Source of the DNA: JBCCRH01 sp039208045 | GTDB lineage: Bacteria > Bacteroidota > Bacteroidia > Chitinophagales > Saprospiraceae | DNA length: 10,687 bases | Assembly: GCA_039208045.1 (NCBI GenBank) | Contig: JBCCRH010000196.1 | Coordinates: forward strand, 1-10,687 | Direction: 5' to 3' | Shown here: positions 1 through 6,952 of the stretch, one piece after another | Layout of the letters: every line of letters begins with the position of its first letter | Position numbering within the stretch: position 1 is the stretch's first letter | The notes under the pieces: generated by a model | What the model was told of the DNA's origin: nothing | The model's database searches: none | What the model saw: only the letters and a program-made list of their open reading frames with translations | Made by a program: the position numbers and the translations under genes

Positions 1-23
1 AATAGTCTGCTAAAAGTCAGGTT

Positions 24-563
24 TTAAGCAGGGTAGTGCTGTGGATGGATGAAGGGGATAAGTGCCAACAGTAATGCTTGTTCATATAAGCCCGTTCTAC
101 TCACTGCTTCATTAGTAAGCAAGCCCACAGCGCCTCCTTTATGTTTTGAATTGGTGGCCCCAAAAACGTCATCATTGACAGGGCCTAGCTCTTCCCCTGC
201 ATCAATGCGCCGGGCAATTTCGGGAGGGAGGAAAAAATTAGCGCTTTTCGCCTCGCCCGTTTGATGAGGCGATTGGATAACAATCCAGCCAAAAGCTTCC
301 ATGCGGTGATCAAAATGCTCGATGCCTCCTTCTATACCTACCCAAAAGTCTGCATTGGGGCGGAGCTGTCGGATATGAGCTACTCGGTTGCGGGCACCGG
401 TTAAGGTCTCGACAGACGTCATAGGTTGATCGCGCACGCCCGAGGGAGCCGCCACGCGTTCTATCTGCACTTCCCGACTGAATATTTTAGTAAATCCATT
501 AGCTACGGCCCTCACCTTGGCTGGGTTTTTAGAGGCCACTACAATCTGTAAGGGCTGCTCCAT
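24..563 (-). CDS. yjjX: YjjX/DUF84-family inosine/xanthosine triphosphatase
   Basis: A 179-residue protein, the usual length for the YjjX (DUF84) family. These cytosolic enzymes hydrolyse non-canonical purine triphosphates such as ITP and XTP and so keep damaged nucleotides out of nucleic acids. Family signatures are visible in order: SKNPAKV (residues 11-17, the phosphate-binding N-terminus), SGVRDQP followed by ETLTGARNR (41-60), ADFWVGIEGGIE (71-82, with the acidic residue of the active site) and GGAVGLLTN (143-151) followed by SR. There is no signal peptide. The ATG lies one base after the stop of the upstream lipoprotein gene, with GGAG seven bases before it inside that gene's last codons, so translation is probably coupled. 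It is the last gene of a three-gene minus-strand unit. The family call is firm; the exact substrate preference is inferred from the family. Confidence 0.93.
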   Translation of the reverse strand: MEQPLQIVVASKNPAKVRAVANGFTKIFSREVQIERVAAPSGVRDQPMTSVETLTGARNRVAHIRQLRPNADFWVGIEGGIEHFDHRMEAFGWIVIQSPHQTGEAKSANFFLPPEIARRIDAGEELGPVNDDVFGATNSKHKGGAVGLLTNEAVSRTGLYEQALLLALIPFIHPQHYPA

Positions 564-564
564 C

Positions 565-954
565 TTACTGCTCCGGGATAATTTTCTTTAGCAAAAATCG
601 AAACGCATATCCTCTAAGCTCTGTCGACATAAATAAGGTGGAATCCGTAATTTCTTGAATGGTGTAGTCAGCGTCCATCTTACTTTCCATCTGTCGGATG
701 GTAGGTGGCTCTAGGGCGTACTTGGCCGTTTCGGTAGCCCCCGAAAGGTTTGTGCGCATACTTCCATCTTCATAGAATTCGAAATATAAGTTATCTAAAG
801 AGGCCGTAGAGCGGCCGTTGCGGCTAGCCTCTTGAATTTCCCATCGGCCTACCAATAGTTCCGCTGAATTGTCTTCAACGTCTTTTTTGCAGGTAGTCAA
901 TAGAAAAATAAAACAAACGAGTGTAGTAGTTTGAAAAAAAAGTGTCCGGTTCAT
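565..954 (-). CDS. lipocalin-like lipoprotein
   Basis: A 129-residue protein with a lipoprotein signal: a hydrophobic stretch (about residues 5-20) ending in LTTC with the lipidated cysteine at position 22. The threonine before the cysteine is looser than the enterobacterial lipobox but acceptable in Bacteroidota. KKDVED follows directly, an acidic post-cysteine stretch that resembles the surface-export signal of Bacteroidota lipoproteins. The mature part fits the small lipocalin-like domain common in this phylum: LVGRWEI (34-40), FEFYEDGSMRTN (58-69), then YTIQEITDSTLFMS and a final strand RGYAFRFLLKK (99-124). No ligand or function can be assigned. It sits between the AAA ATPase gene (32 bases upstream) and the YjjX gene (1 base downstream) and is probably co-transcribed with both. 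The domain assignment is by pattern only and less certain than the lipoprotein call. Confidence 0.85.
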   Translation of the reverse strand: MNRTLFFQTTTLVCFIFLLTTCKKDVEDNSAELLVGRWEIQEASRNGRSTASLDNLYFEFYEDGSMRTNLSGATETAKYALEPPTIRQMESKMDADYTIQEITDSTLFMSTELRGYAFRFLLKKIIPEQ

Positions 955-986
955 TGAATGCTAAATTGTTGGGACAAAAGTACCAA

Positions 987-2783
987 TTATTTAACACTTG
1001 GCTGCTCTTGGCCCGTTACCAATCCTTTTTGAATAACTTTTTTGATGCCTTCTAGTTCATCAGTGAAGCGACTCATTTGAGCGACTACCTGACTCACCGG
1101 GTTGTCAGCATCTACTTGCTTGAACGTTTTATTTTTCTGGAAAGTATGAAGAATGTGCTGCCAACGCTCCTGCTCAGCTGCACTTTGTATGCCCATGAGC
1201 GACTTTAGCTTGAGCATATTAGCCTCTGCACCAGAGGTAAGCGTCTGTGCTTCTGCCTCGTAATGCGCCAAAATTAGCGTCTGCAATTCTTGGTCATTCA
1301 TAATCGGGACGATCTTTTCGCCCATCTTATTCATATTTCTATAGGAACCTTGCAGCTTGAAGGCAGGCTCCTCTCGATAATCTTCCGCAACAGCAGCAGA
1401 TCGGATGTACTCTTGATTCACCTGTAGGATAAGATCACGGATGACTACCAGTTTTTTCAGAACGGAGATATACTCATTCAGCTCCTCTGGCGAGTGATTC
1501 CCTTCCAAGTCTAGCCCTTCCATCGTGCCGCCTTCGGCGACTTGCAGCAAACGCAGCACGTCCTTCCGGCTTTTATTAGCTAGCCTGGACAAGGTTGGAT
1601 TAGAAGTAAGGGTGTTTTCAATGTAACTGAGTTTGAAGACCGCTGCGGTATCACCGATGATGTCCCCCAGATTGTAAATATCAGCCCGGTTGGCCAACAT
1701 ATCTGGGATTTGGAACTTATCGCCGCTCTCTGTATATGGGTTTCCAGCCATGATGACACATACCCGTCGGCCCCTGAAGTCATAGGTTTTGGTCTCGCCT
1801 TTCCACACACCCTCAATCTTGCGCTGCGCATCACAGAGCGAAATAAATTTCTGTAAAAACTCTGGATTACAGTGCTGAATATCATCGAGATAGATCATGA
1901 CATTGTCGCCCATCTCAAAAGCTAAGTTGAGCTTTTCGAGTTCTTGTTTAGCCGCTCGATTGGGTGCCGTCTCTGGGTCGATAGCTGTTACATGGTGGCC
2001 GATAGCAGGGCCGTTTATTTTCATAAAAATGAGTCCTAATCGGTTGGCAATGTACTCCATCAGCGTGGTTTTGCCGTAGCCTGGGGGCGAAATGAGCAAG
2101 AGCAGTCCCATGCGATCCGTACGAGTGGTTTCTCCAGCGGTACCAATCTGCTTGGCCAGATTATCCCCGATCAAGGGCAGGTATACCTGGTCAATCAGCT
2201 TATTACGCACAAAGGCACTCATCACTTTGGGCTTGAAAGAGGCCAGCCGGAGTTGCCTGCGGTAGGCATCACTCAATTGCTTTTTTGCTTTCGCAAAATG
2301 CTCGAACTGAGGGACTACCGTAGCTTCATAGCGTTCTAATTTATTGAGAAAGGCATTGTAGTCAAACGAATAGGTTCCTTTATCCAAATTGGGATGTTCG
2401 CCATGCAGCTTGCTGACGGTGTGGCGAGTTTGAGTATTGTGGATGTGCTCTTTGTCGAACGAACCTACAATAAGCAAGACAGCTGTCTCATGGATAAATT
2501 CCTCATACATGGGTTCCATTTCTTGCTCGATAAAGGCATGCAACCACTTTTTCGCTAGTTGAAACTGCTCGGTAGGGGAGTCTGCCAGCTTTTTTAGCGA
2601 CTGCTCTAAGCGCTGGCTCGCCTTTTTCTTTTTGAGGTATTTGCCGAAAGCTTCTAACAGCTCCGCTGCTTCTGGGCTATGTACAAAATGACCTTTTTGC
2701 GCAAGCGCTTCAAAGAGGTAGCGTGCTGACTTGTGTAGAAAATCAGTGGGGAGTTCTTGTTGATTCAGTATGGTCTTTGGCAT
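987..2783 (-). CDS. AAA ATPase, short form of the 'DNA repair ATPase' (DUF3686-associated) family
   Basis: A 598-residue cytosolic ATPase. The AAA core holds Walker A SPPGYGKTT (residues 232-240), Walker B NVMIYLDDIQH (294-304, acidic pair D300 D301), sensor-1-like VIMAGNPY (343-350) and a conserved DMLANRADIYNLGD (361-374) with a candidate arginine finger R366. The segments before the core (YSFDYNAFLNKL, FVRNKLIDQVYLPLIGDNLAKQ, 138-212) and after it (AFKLQGSYRNMNKMGEK, then EAQTLTSGAEANMLKL, 474-526) match my recollection of the C-terminal half of very large bacterial proteins annotated as DNA repair ATPases. In those the N-terminal half carries DUF3686; here that half is absent and residues 1-135 are mostly helical and charged. 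Walker motifs are intact, so this looks functional rather than decayed. The role is unknown; 'DNA repair' is only the database label. It is the first gene of the minus-strand unit with the lipoprotein and YjjX. The start is the only ATG ahead of the conserved part with an open upstream region. Confidence 0.88.
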   Translation of the reverse strand: MPKTILNQQELPTDFLHKSARYLFEALAQKGHFVHSPEAAELLEAFGKYLKKKKASQRLEQSLKKLADSPTEQFQLAKKWLHAFIEQEMEPMYEEFIHETAVLLIVGSFDKEHIHNTQTRHTVSKLHGEHPNLDKGTYSFDYNAFLNKLERYEATVVPQFEHFAKAKKQLSDAYRRQLRLASFKPKVMSAFVRNKLIDQVYLPLIGDNLAKQIGTAGETTRTDRMGLLLLISPPGYGKTTLMEYIANRLGLIFMKINGPAIGHHVTAIDPETAPNRAAKQELEKLNLAFEMGDNVMIYLDDIQHCNPEFLQKFISLCDAQRKIEGVWKGETKTYDFRGRRVCVIMAGNPYTESGDKFQIPDMLANRADIYNLGDIIGDTAAVFKLSYIENTLTSNPTLSRLANKSRKDVLRLLQVAEGGTMEGLDLEGNHSPEELNEYISVLKKLVVIRDLILQVNQEYIRSAAVAEDYREEPAFKLQGSYRNMNKMGEKIVPIMNDQELQTLILAHYEAEAQTLTSGAEANMLKLKSLMGIQSAAEQERWQHILHTFQKNKTFKQVDADNPVSQVVAQMSRFTDELEGIKKVIQKGLVTGQEQPSVK

Positions 2784-2903
2784 GGTGTGTAAAGTTTTAC
2801 CAAAATGTTAAAACATATTAATATATACAGTGCTGGCGTAAAGTTAATATCCAAATTCAGCTTAAATTCTGGAAAAAATCGACAGAATTTTATAAAAGTT
2901 TAC

Positions 2904-2919
2904 TTTTCGGAACCGAAAA
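2904..2919. promoter_or_regulatory. inverted repeat in the MFS leader, possible operator
   Basis: TTTTCGG-AA-CCGAAAA is a perfect 7-bp inverted repeat with a 2-base centre, 42 bases before the MFS start. It overlaps TACTTTTC (2901-2908), which matches the Bacteroidota -7 element TAnnTTTG at 7 of 8 positions, though no TTTG -33 element is seen at the right distance. A repressor site over a start region is plausible. The rest of the 2784-2961 divergent spacer is AT-rich and I see no other clear signal in it. Confidence 0.35.
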
Positions 2920-2961
2920 AGGCAAAACGCACGTTGTGCTATTTCAAAAAAAGAAACACCC

Positions 2962-4191
2962 ATGATCAATCGATTGCTAAAACTCTATATCGATTCCTTT
3001 CGAGGCTTGCCCCGAGACATCTGGATTCTTTCTTTCATTATGCTGGTTAACCGAGCCGGTACTATGGTTATATTGTTTCTGACGGTATATCTTACCCAAG
3101 AGCTGGATTTTTCTTTTGAAGAAGCGGGCTTAACCATGAGTTTTTTTGGTGTGGGCTCGGTGGCGGGTACCTATCTGGGAGGGCAGCTTACTGATCGTTT
3201 TGGGTACCACAAAGTACAGATCACCGCTCTTTTTCTGACTGGAATTTTATTTTTGGTGCTGTTGCAAATGACTACTTTCTGGGCATTTTCAATTACTATT
3301 TTTATACTCACTTTGGTAAGCGATACCTTTCGTCCCGCCTGTCTGGCTGCCATCGCTGCCTACAGTACGGACGAAAATAGAACGCGCTCTTTTTCGCTTA
3401 TTCGTATGGCTATCAACCTGGGGTTCTCTGCCGGACCAGCCGTGGGTGGGGCCATTGCCATCTGGAAAGGCTACGGCACGCTATTCTGGATTGATGGTAT
3501 GACTTGTATGGCTGCTGCTGTGCTGTACTTACTTTTGCTAAAAGAAAAGCAGGATGAGCACAAGCAAGAATTAGTACCTGATGAACAAGTAGTAGAAGCA
3601 CCTTCTCCTTATCGGGATACCTATTTTTTGTTATTCTCTGTTATGGTGATGATAGCAGCCTTGGCCTTCATGCAGCTGTTTTCTTCCTATCCCGTTTATC
3701 TGCGCCAAGAAATGGGCTATACTGAAGATACCATTGGCATGTTACTTTCGTTAAATGGCTTTCTTATTGTATTGGTAGAAATGCCTTTAATTTATGTATT
3801 GGAGCGGCGCGATGGACAGTTTTTTTGGATTAGTATGGGAGCTATTTTATTTGGCTTATCCTTTTTTGTGCTGAATATTTCCACCCTTAGTATTATGGTC
3901 CCCATGCTGATGATCGTACTGATCACTTTCGGAGAAATCTTCCTCATGCCATTGACCAATGCCGTGGCTGCGAGCCGCTCCGTCCCGCAGAATCGGGGGC
4001 AATATATGGCGCTGTATGGTATTTCATACTCTATTGCACACATCTTTGCGCCTGCTTTTGGGATGGCGATAGCGGCTCAGTTTGGTTTTGCTACCCTATG
4101 GGTATTGTGCCTAGTATTGGGATGTGTTTCGGCGATTGGATTTTGGAGGTTGCGGAGGCAGCTGGAGCACTCGGCCCACCTTAGCAGCTAG
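2962..4191 (+). CDS. MFS transporter (12 transmembrane segments)
   Basis: A 409-residue inner-membrane protein of the major facilitator superfamily, typical in length for a 12-helix member. After a short cytoplasmic N-terminus (PRDIW at about 17-21) the helices start. The loop between helices 2 and 3 carries motif A as GGQLTDRFGYHK (73-84). RMAINLGFSAGPAVGG (148-163) fits the helix-5 antiporter-type motif with its GP pair. A charged cytoplasmic loop at about 194-218 (KEKQDEHKQE onwards) divides the two six-helix halves. This pattern is that of proton-driven efflux carriers of the drug-resistance type (MdtH/YttB-like), but the substrate cannot be told. It stands alone: the upstream neighbour is divergent, and the next gene starts 114 bases later behind its own operator array. 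The ATG at 2962 puts 20 residues ahead of the first helix, which is normal. No terminator is visible after the stop. Confidence 0.93.
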   Translation: MINRLLKLYIDSFRGLPRDIWILSFIMLVNRAGTMVILFLTVYLTQELDFSFEEAGLTMSFFGVGSVAGTYLGGQLTDRFGYHKVQITALFLTGILFLVLLQMTTFWAFSITIFILTLVSDTFRPACLAAIAAYSTDENRTRSFSLIRMAINLGFSAGPAVGGAIAIWKGYGTLFWIDGMTCMAAAVLYLLLLKEKQDEHKQELVPDEQVVEAPSPYRDTYFLLFSVMVMIAALAFMQLFSSYPVYLRQEMGYTEDTIGMLLSLNGFLIVLVEMPLIYVLERRDGQFFWISMGAILFGLSFFVLNISTLSIMVPMLMIVLITFGEIFLMPLTNAVAASRSVPQNRGQYMALYGISYSIAHIFAPAFGMAIAAQFGFATLWVLCLVLGCVSAIGFWRLRRQLEHSAHLSS

Positions 4192-4210
4192 GAGTTTTGA
4201 CAGCGCAAAT

Positions 4211-4305
4211 CGATCTTAATGGAAAATATTTTCCGAAATATTCGTTTTGATAGAAAATATTTTCCTTTTTATTCAAAAACGTCGTTCTTAGTAGAAAATA
4301 TTTAG
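4211..4305. promoter_or_regulatory. three tandem palindromic repeats before the Fic gene, probable autoregulatory operator
   Basis: Three copies of one element fill the space before the Fic gene. Copy 1 (4211-4234) ends in the perfect 14-bp palindrome GGAAAATATTTTCC (4221-4234). Copy 2 (4243-4265) contains the perfect 12-bp palindrome GAAAATATTTTC (4253-4264). Copy 3 (4283-4305) has GAAAATATTT (4294-4303) and runs up to the base before the ATG. The similarity extends to the left of the palindromes as CGnTCTTAnT; copies 1 and 3 agree at 18 of 21 positions, while copy 2 is one base shorter there. Palindrome centres are 31 and 41 bp apart, close to 3 and 4 turns of the helix, so a bound protein would sit on one face. 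A weaker GAA-ATA-TTC (4235-4243) lies between copies 1 and 2. The encoded protein starts with an AbiEi-like winged helix, the obvious candidate to bind here. Confidence 0.75.
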
Positions 4306-5781
4306 ATGATGCTGAACGACGCTAATCTACCAGAAATCATTTTTGCTTCCTCAGATAGTACCATCTCCAAGCAAATTGGCATTCTATTAAGTGAAGGAAG
4401 GATACGTAAGATGGTGCAGCGAGTGTATACGGCTAATCTGCTTGATGACTTAGAAGCTATCCTAGAGCGAAATCTACTTTATATCATAGGTCACCTTTAC
4501 CCAGATGCTGTTGTAAGTCATCGGAGCGCTTTTGAGATCAGACCTAGCCCAAAACATAACATCTACCTTACTTATAAGTATACCAAGAATATTCAGTTAC
4601 TACATCTAAGCGTAAAATTAATCAAAGGTAGTGGTGCAACGGACAAAGACAATAGACTTAATGAAAAGCTCTATTTATCTTCTTTCGAACGAGCTTGTCT
4701 AGAAAATTTACAATCGGCAAGAAAAGGGCCTGATGGCGAGCGTAGAACAGTAGAAAGAGAAGTCATCGAGAAGCGGTTGATAGATATTTTAAAGGTAGAA
4801 GGTGAAAAAGGACTCAATACTTTTAGAGATGCTACTAAAGTAGTGGCAGAAGAACTAGACTTCAATAAAGAGTTTGAACAATTCAATCGCATCATTAGCG
4901 CTTTACTTTCTACTAAATCAAGTAAATCGCTAAAATCACCCCTTGCAATAGCTACCGCTTTAGGTCAGCCATATGATAGCTATCGTATAGGGCTATTTTG
5001 GGAACTCTTTGCTGCCTTGAAGAGTCAAAGCTTTAATCCTAGGTTAGTAACTGATTTCAGCAGTAGATCATTTGAAAATTTTGCCTTCTTCGAAGCCTAT
5101 TTTTCCAATTATATTGAGGGAACTCAGTTTGAGGTTGAGGAAGCAAAAGAAATCCTTTTCGATGGTGTATTTATCGAAAATAGAATGGGCGATACGCATG
5201 ATATTAAAGGTACTTATGAAATTGTAAGTAGCCAGTACGAAATGCAAAAAATACCAAATAGTTATGAAGAGCTGATAGACCTCTTGCAAACACGGCATCA
5301 AATTATAATGACAGGTAGACCTGATATGTCACCTGGTAAGTTCAAAACGAAAGCCAACAGAGCAGGCAACACTACTTTTGTTGAACCAACTCTAGTTAGA
5401 GGTACGCTAAAGAAGGCTTTCGAGCCATTTCAAGCACTAGATCAACCACTTGCGAGAGCTATTTTTATGATGTTCATGATCAGCGAGATTCACCCATTTG
5501 AAGATGGTAATGGAAGAATAGCCAGAGTCATGATGAATGCTGAATTGGTCAATGCCAATACTACGAGAATTATTATCCCTACAGTATACAGAGAGGATTA
5601 TCTGTTGGCCCTAAGAAAACTAACTCGAAAAAAAATGGCCGATGCATACATCAAAATGATGGATCGGGCCCATGAGTTTTCTCATAGCCTGCCCACCAAG
5701 AATTTTGATATTTTACTGGAAAGGCTACAACGCTCGAATGCTTTTTTTGAGTCTGACGAGGCTATGCTAAAGATATTATGA
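4306..5781 (+). CDS. AbiEi-like winged-helix antitoxin module fused to a Fic domain
   Basis: A 491-residue protein in two parts. Residues 1-135 resemble the AbiEi/type IV antitoxin fold: a winged helix (STISKQIGILLSEGRIRKMVQRVYT, 18-42), then VVSHRSAFEI (69-78), IYLTY (86-90) and LYLSSFERACLENL (122-135). A helical linker follows. The Fic part holds the class II inhibitory motif SNYIEG (267-272, S and E in the [S/T]xxxE[G/N] pattern), the substrate-side flap region PGKFKTKANRAGNTTFVEP (343-361) and a complete active-site motif HPFEDGNGR (396-404) with R407. Fic enzymes transfer AMP or related groups from nucleotides to protein hydroxyls; an intact motif suggests this activity, held back by the inhibitory helix. 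No separate toxin or antitoxin gene adjoins it. The gene is much more AT-rich than its neighbours, pointing to horizontal transfer. Two ATGs in a row (4306, 4309) open the frame directly behind the third operator copy. Target and trigger are unknown. Confidence 0.92.
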   Translation: MMLNDANLPEIIFASSDSTISKQIGILLSEGRIRKMVQRVYTANLLDDLEAILERNLLYIIGHLYPDAVVSHRSAFEIRPSPKHNIYLTYKYTKNIQLLHLSVKLIKGSGATDKDNRLNEKLYLSSFERACLENLQSARKGPDGERRTVEREVIEKRLIDILKVEGEKGLNTFRDATKVVAEELDFNKEFEQFNRIISALLSTKSSKSLKSPLAIATALGQPYDSYRIGLFWELFAALKSQSFNPRLVTDFSSRSFENFAFFEAYFSNYIEGTQFEVEEAKEILFDGVFIENRMGDTHDIKGTYEIVSSQYEMQKIPNSYEELIDLLQTRHQIIMTGRPDMSPGKFKTKANRAGNTTFVEPTLVRGTLKKAFEPFQALDQPLARAIFMMFMISEIHPFEDGNGRIARVMMNAELVNANTTRIIIPTVYREDYLLALRKLTRKKMADAYIKMMDRAHEFSHSLPTKNFDILLERLQRSNAFFESDEAMLKIL

Positions 5782-5805
5782 ATAGCTTTCAATTTACTAA
5801 AAACC

Positions 5806-6759
5806 ATGATCGGAACCTCCATCCCACAAGCCATTCACTTCTTGCAAGACGAGCAAGTCGTTGCCATCCCCACGGAGACGGTCTACGGCTTGGCGGGGAA
5901 TGCCTTTAGTGAAAGCGCGGTGCTACAGATTTTTAAGGTGAAAAATCGGCCGAGCTTTGACCCACTGATTGTGCATACCTCGCATTGGGAGCGGGCGAAG
6001 GGGTGGGTGCGCGATATGCCGGAGGTGCTGGCTCATTTGGCGAAAGCCTTTACCCCTGGGCCGCTGACCTTGCTATTGTCCAAAAAAGCCGTCATTCCTG
6101 ATCTGGTGACCTCGGGCTCGCCCCTGGTCGCGATACGGGTACCGGGGCACCCACTCACGCAGCAATTGCTGGGGCAATTGGCATTCCCCGTGGCGGCGCC
6201 GAGTGCGAATCCCTTTGGCTACATCAGTCCGACTACGGCGCAGCATGTGGAGCAGCAGTTGGGGGATAAGATTCCCTATATCTTGGATGGGGGGGCTTGT
6301 ACGGTGGGCTTGGAGAGTACGATTGTCGGTATCGAAAATGGGCAAGTGACCATTTTCCGTAAGGGGGGGATTAGCGTGGAGGCAATAGAGGCACAGGTGG
6401 GTAAAGTGGTGGTCAAAGCGCATTCTACTTCTAACCCTAAGGCTCCGGGCATGCTCAAAAGCCACTATGCGCCTCGGGTGCCGTTGGTGATTACCACAAA
6501 AGATACTGCCCCTCTACCTTTTGTACCTCAGCTTACCGGTGCTATTCGCTTTCAGCACTTGCATCCTGCCATTCCTGCGGAGCAGCAGGTCATCCTTTCG
6601 GAAAATGGGGGGTTGGAGGAGGCGGCTCGTCGGCTTTTTGCGGCGATGCGACAGTTGGATGGGATGGCCTTGGAGGGTATTGTGGCGGAGTTGGTGCCGG
6701 AGCAAGGGCTGGGGAGGGCGATTAATGATCGATTGCGGCGGGCAGCGGTGAGGGAGTAG
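5806..6759 (+). CDS. sua5: threonylcarbamoyl-AMP synthase, Sua5-type (YrdC plus Sua5 domain)
   Basis: A 317-residue cytosolic enzyme that makes threonylcarbamoyl-AMP from threonine, bicarbonate and ATP, the first step of the t6A37 modification of ANN-decoding tRNAs. The YrdC domain shows PTETVYGLAGNA (22-33), KVKNRPSFDPLIVH (44-57), TPGPLTLLL (83-91), VAIRVPGHP (108-116), FPVAAPSANPFGYISPTTA (127-145) and VGLESTIV (167-174). The linker PGMLKSHYAP (214-223) is the hallmark of the long Sua5 form, and the C-terminal Sua5 domain ends in GLGRAINDRLRRAA (301-314). The length is normal for Sua5 and well above the short TsaC form. The start lies 24 bases after the Fic stop. Base composition is G-rich, in sharp contrast to the Fic gene, so the two probably have different histories even if read-through occurs. 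No separate promoter is obvious in the 24-base gap. Confidence 0.96.
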   Translation: MIGTSIPQAIHFLQDEQVVAIPTETVYGLAGNAFSESAVLQIFKVKNRPSFDPLIVHTSHWERAKGWVRDMPEVLAHLAKAFTPGPLTLLLSKKAVIPDLVTSGSPLVAIRVPGHPLTQQLLGQLAFPVAAPSANPFGYISPTTAQHVEQQLGDKIPYILDGGACTVGLESTIVGIENGQVTIFRKGGISVEAIEAQVGKVVVKAHSTSNPKAPGMLKSHYAPRVPLVITTKDTAPLPFVPQLTGAIRFQHLHPAIPAEQQVILSENGGLEEAARRLFAAMRQLDGMALEGIVAELVPEQGLGRAINDRLRRAAVRE

Positions 6760-6789
6760 GGGGTGGTTTGTTAATCGCAACTCTGCTAA

Positions 6790-6905
6790 GCACGTGTTGC
6801 CTCCGGCGGGTCCCTTTTTTCAGTCGATAAAAAAGGGACGAAAAAATCTTGGCAAATTTAAGGCTCTCGCGCAAAGCAGGCACCCGCACCCACCAAATTT
6901 GCCGA
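6790..6905. repeat. structured intergenic element between convergent genes, possible dispersed repeat or terminator
   Basis: This stretch carries two inverted repeats. The first pairs GTCCCTTTTTT (6810-6820) with AAAAAAGGGAC (6829-6839) around an 8-base loop. The second pairs GGCAAATTT (6851-6859) with AAATTTGCC (6895-6903) around a 35-base GC-rich loop. The stems are strong but neither has a U-run right after it on either strand, so this is not a textbook intrinsic terminator. The position between the 3' ends of sua5 and the MocA-like gene would suit a bidirectional stop. The make-up (GCCTCCGGCGGG followed by the A/T-rich stem and a GC-rich loop) looks like a recurring extragenic element; I cannot confirm other copies from this window. 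Confidence 0.45.
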
Positions 6906-6921
6906 TCAGCCCGCTAGTGGG

Positions 6922-6952
6922 TGAATTGAGCGATCATTGATCGCGCAATTCA
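6922..6952. terminator. 31-bp dyad over the stop codon of the MocA-like gene
   Basis: TGAATTG (6922-6928) pairs with CAATTCA (6946-6952), and GCGATCA (6930-6936) pairs with TGATCGC (6938-6944) around a single central base. Only the 6929/6945 pair fails to match. The dyad includes the TGA stop (6934-6936) and the last codons of the minus-strand gene. A stem of this size at a 3' end could stop transcription or protect the mRNA from exonucleases, but there is no U-run after it, so the terminator label is tentative. Confidence 0.35.

Noticed and set aside
2784..2830. Promoter of the AAA ATPase unit on the minus strand
   Set aside because: ATTTTG is present but the TA is two bases too far for TAnnTTTG and no TTTG lies at the right distance; not strong enough to list.
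2805..3050. Open frame of 81 codons overlapping the start of the MFS gene
   Set aside because: It covers the AT-rich spacer and then runs out of frame into the clear MFS coding sequence; the product looks like no protein family.
6073..6780. Several open frames opposite to or out of frame with sua5
   Set aside because: They arise from the G-rich composition of sua5; their products are rich in H, P and R without any domain pattern.
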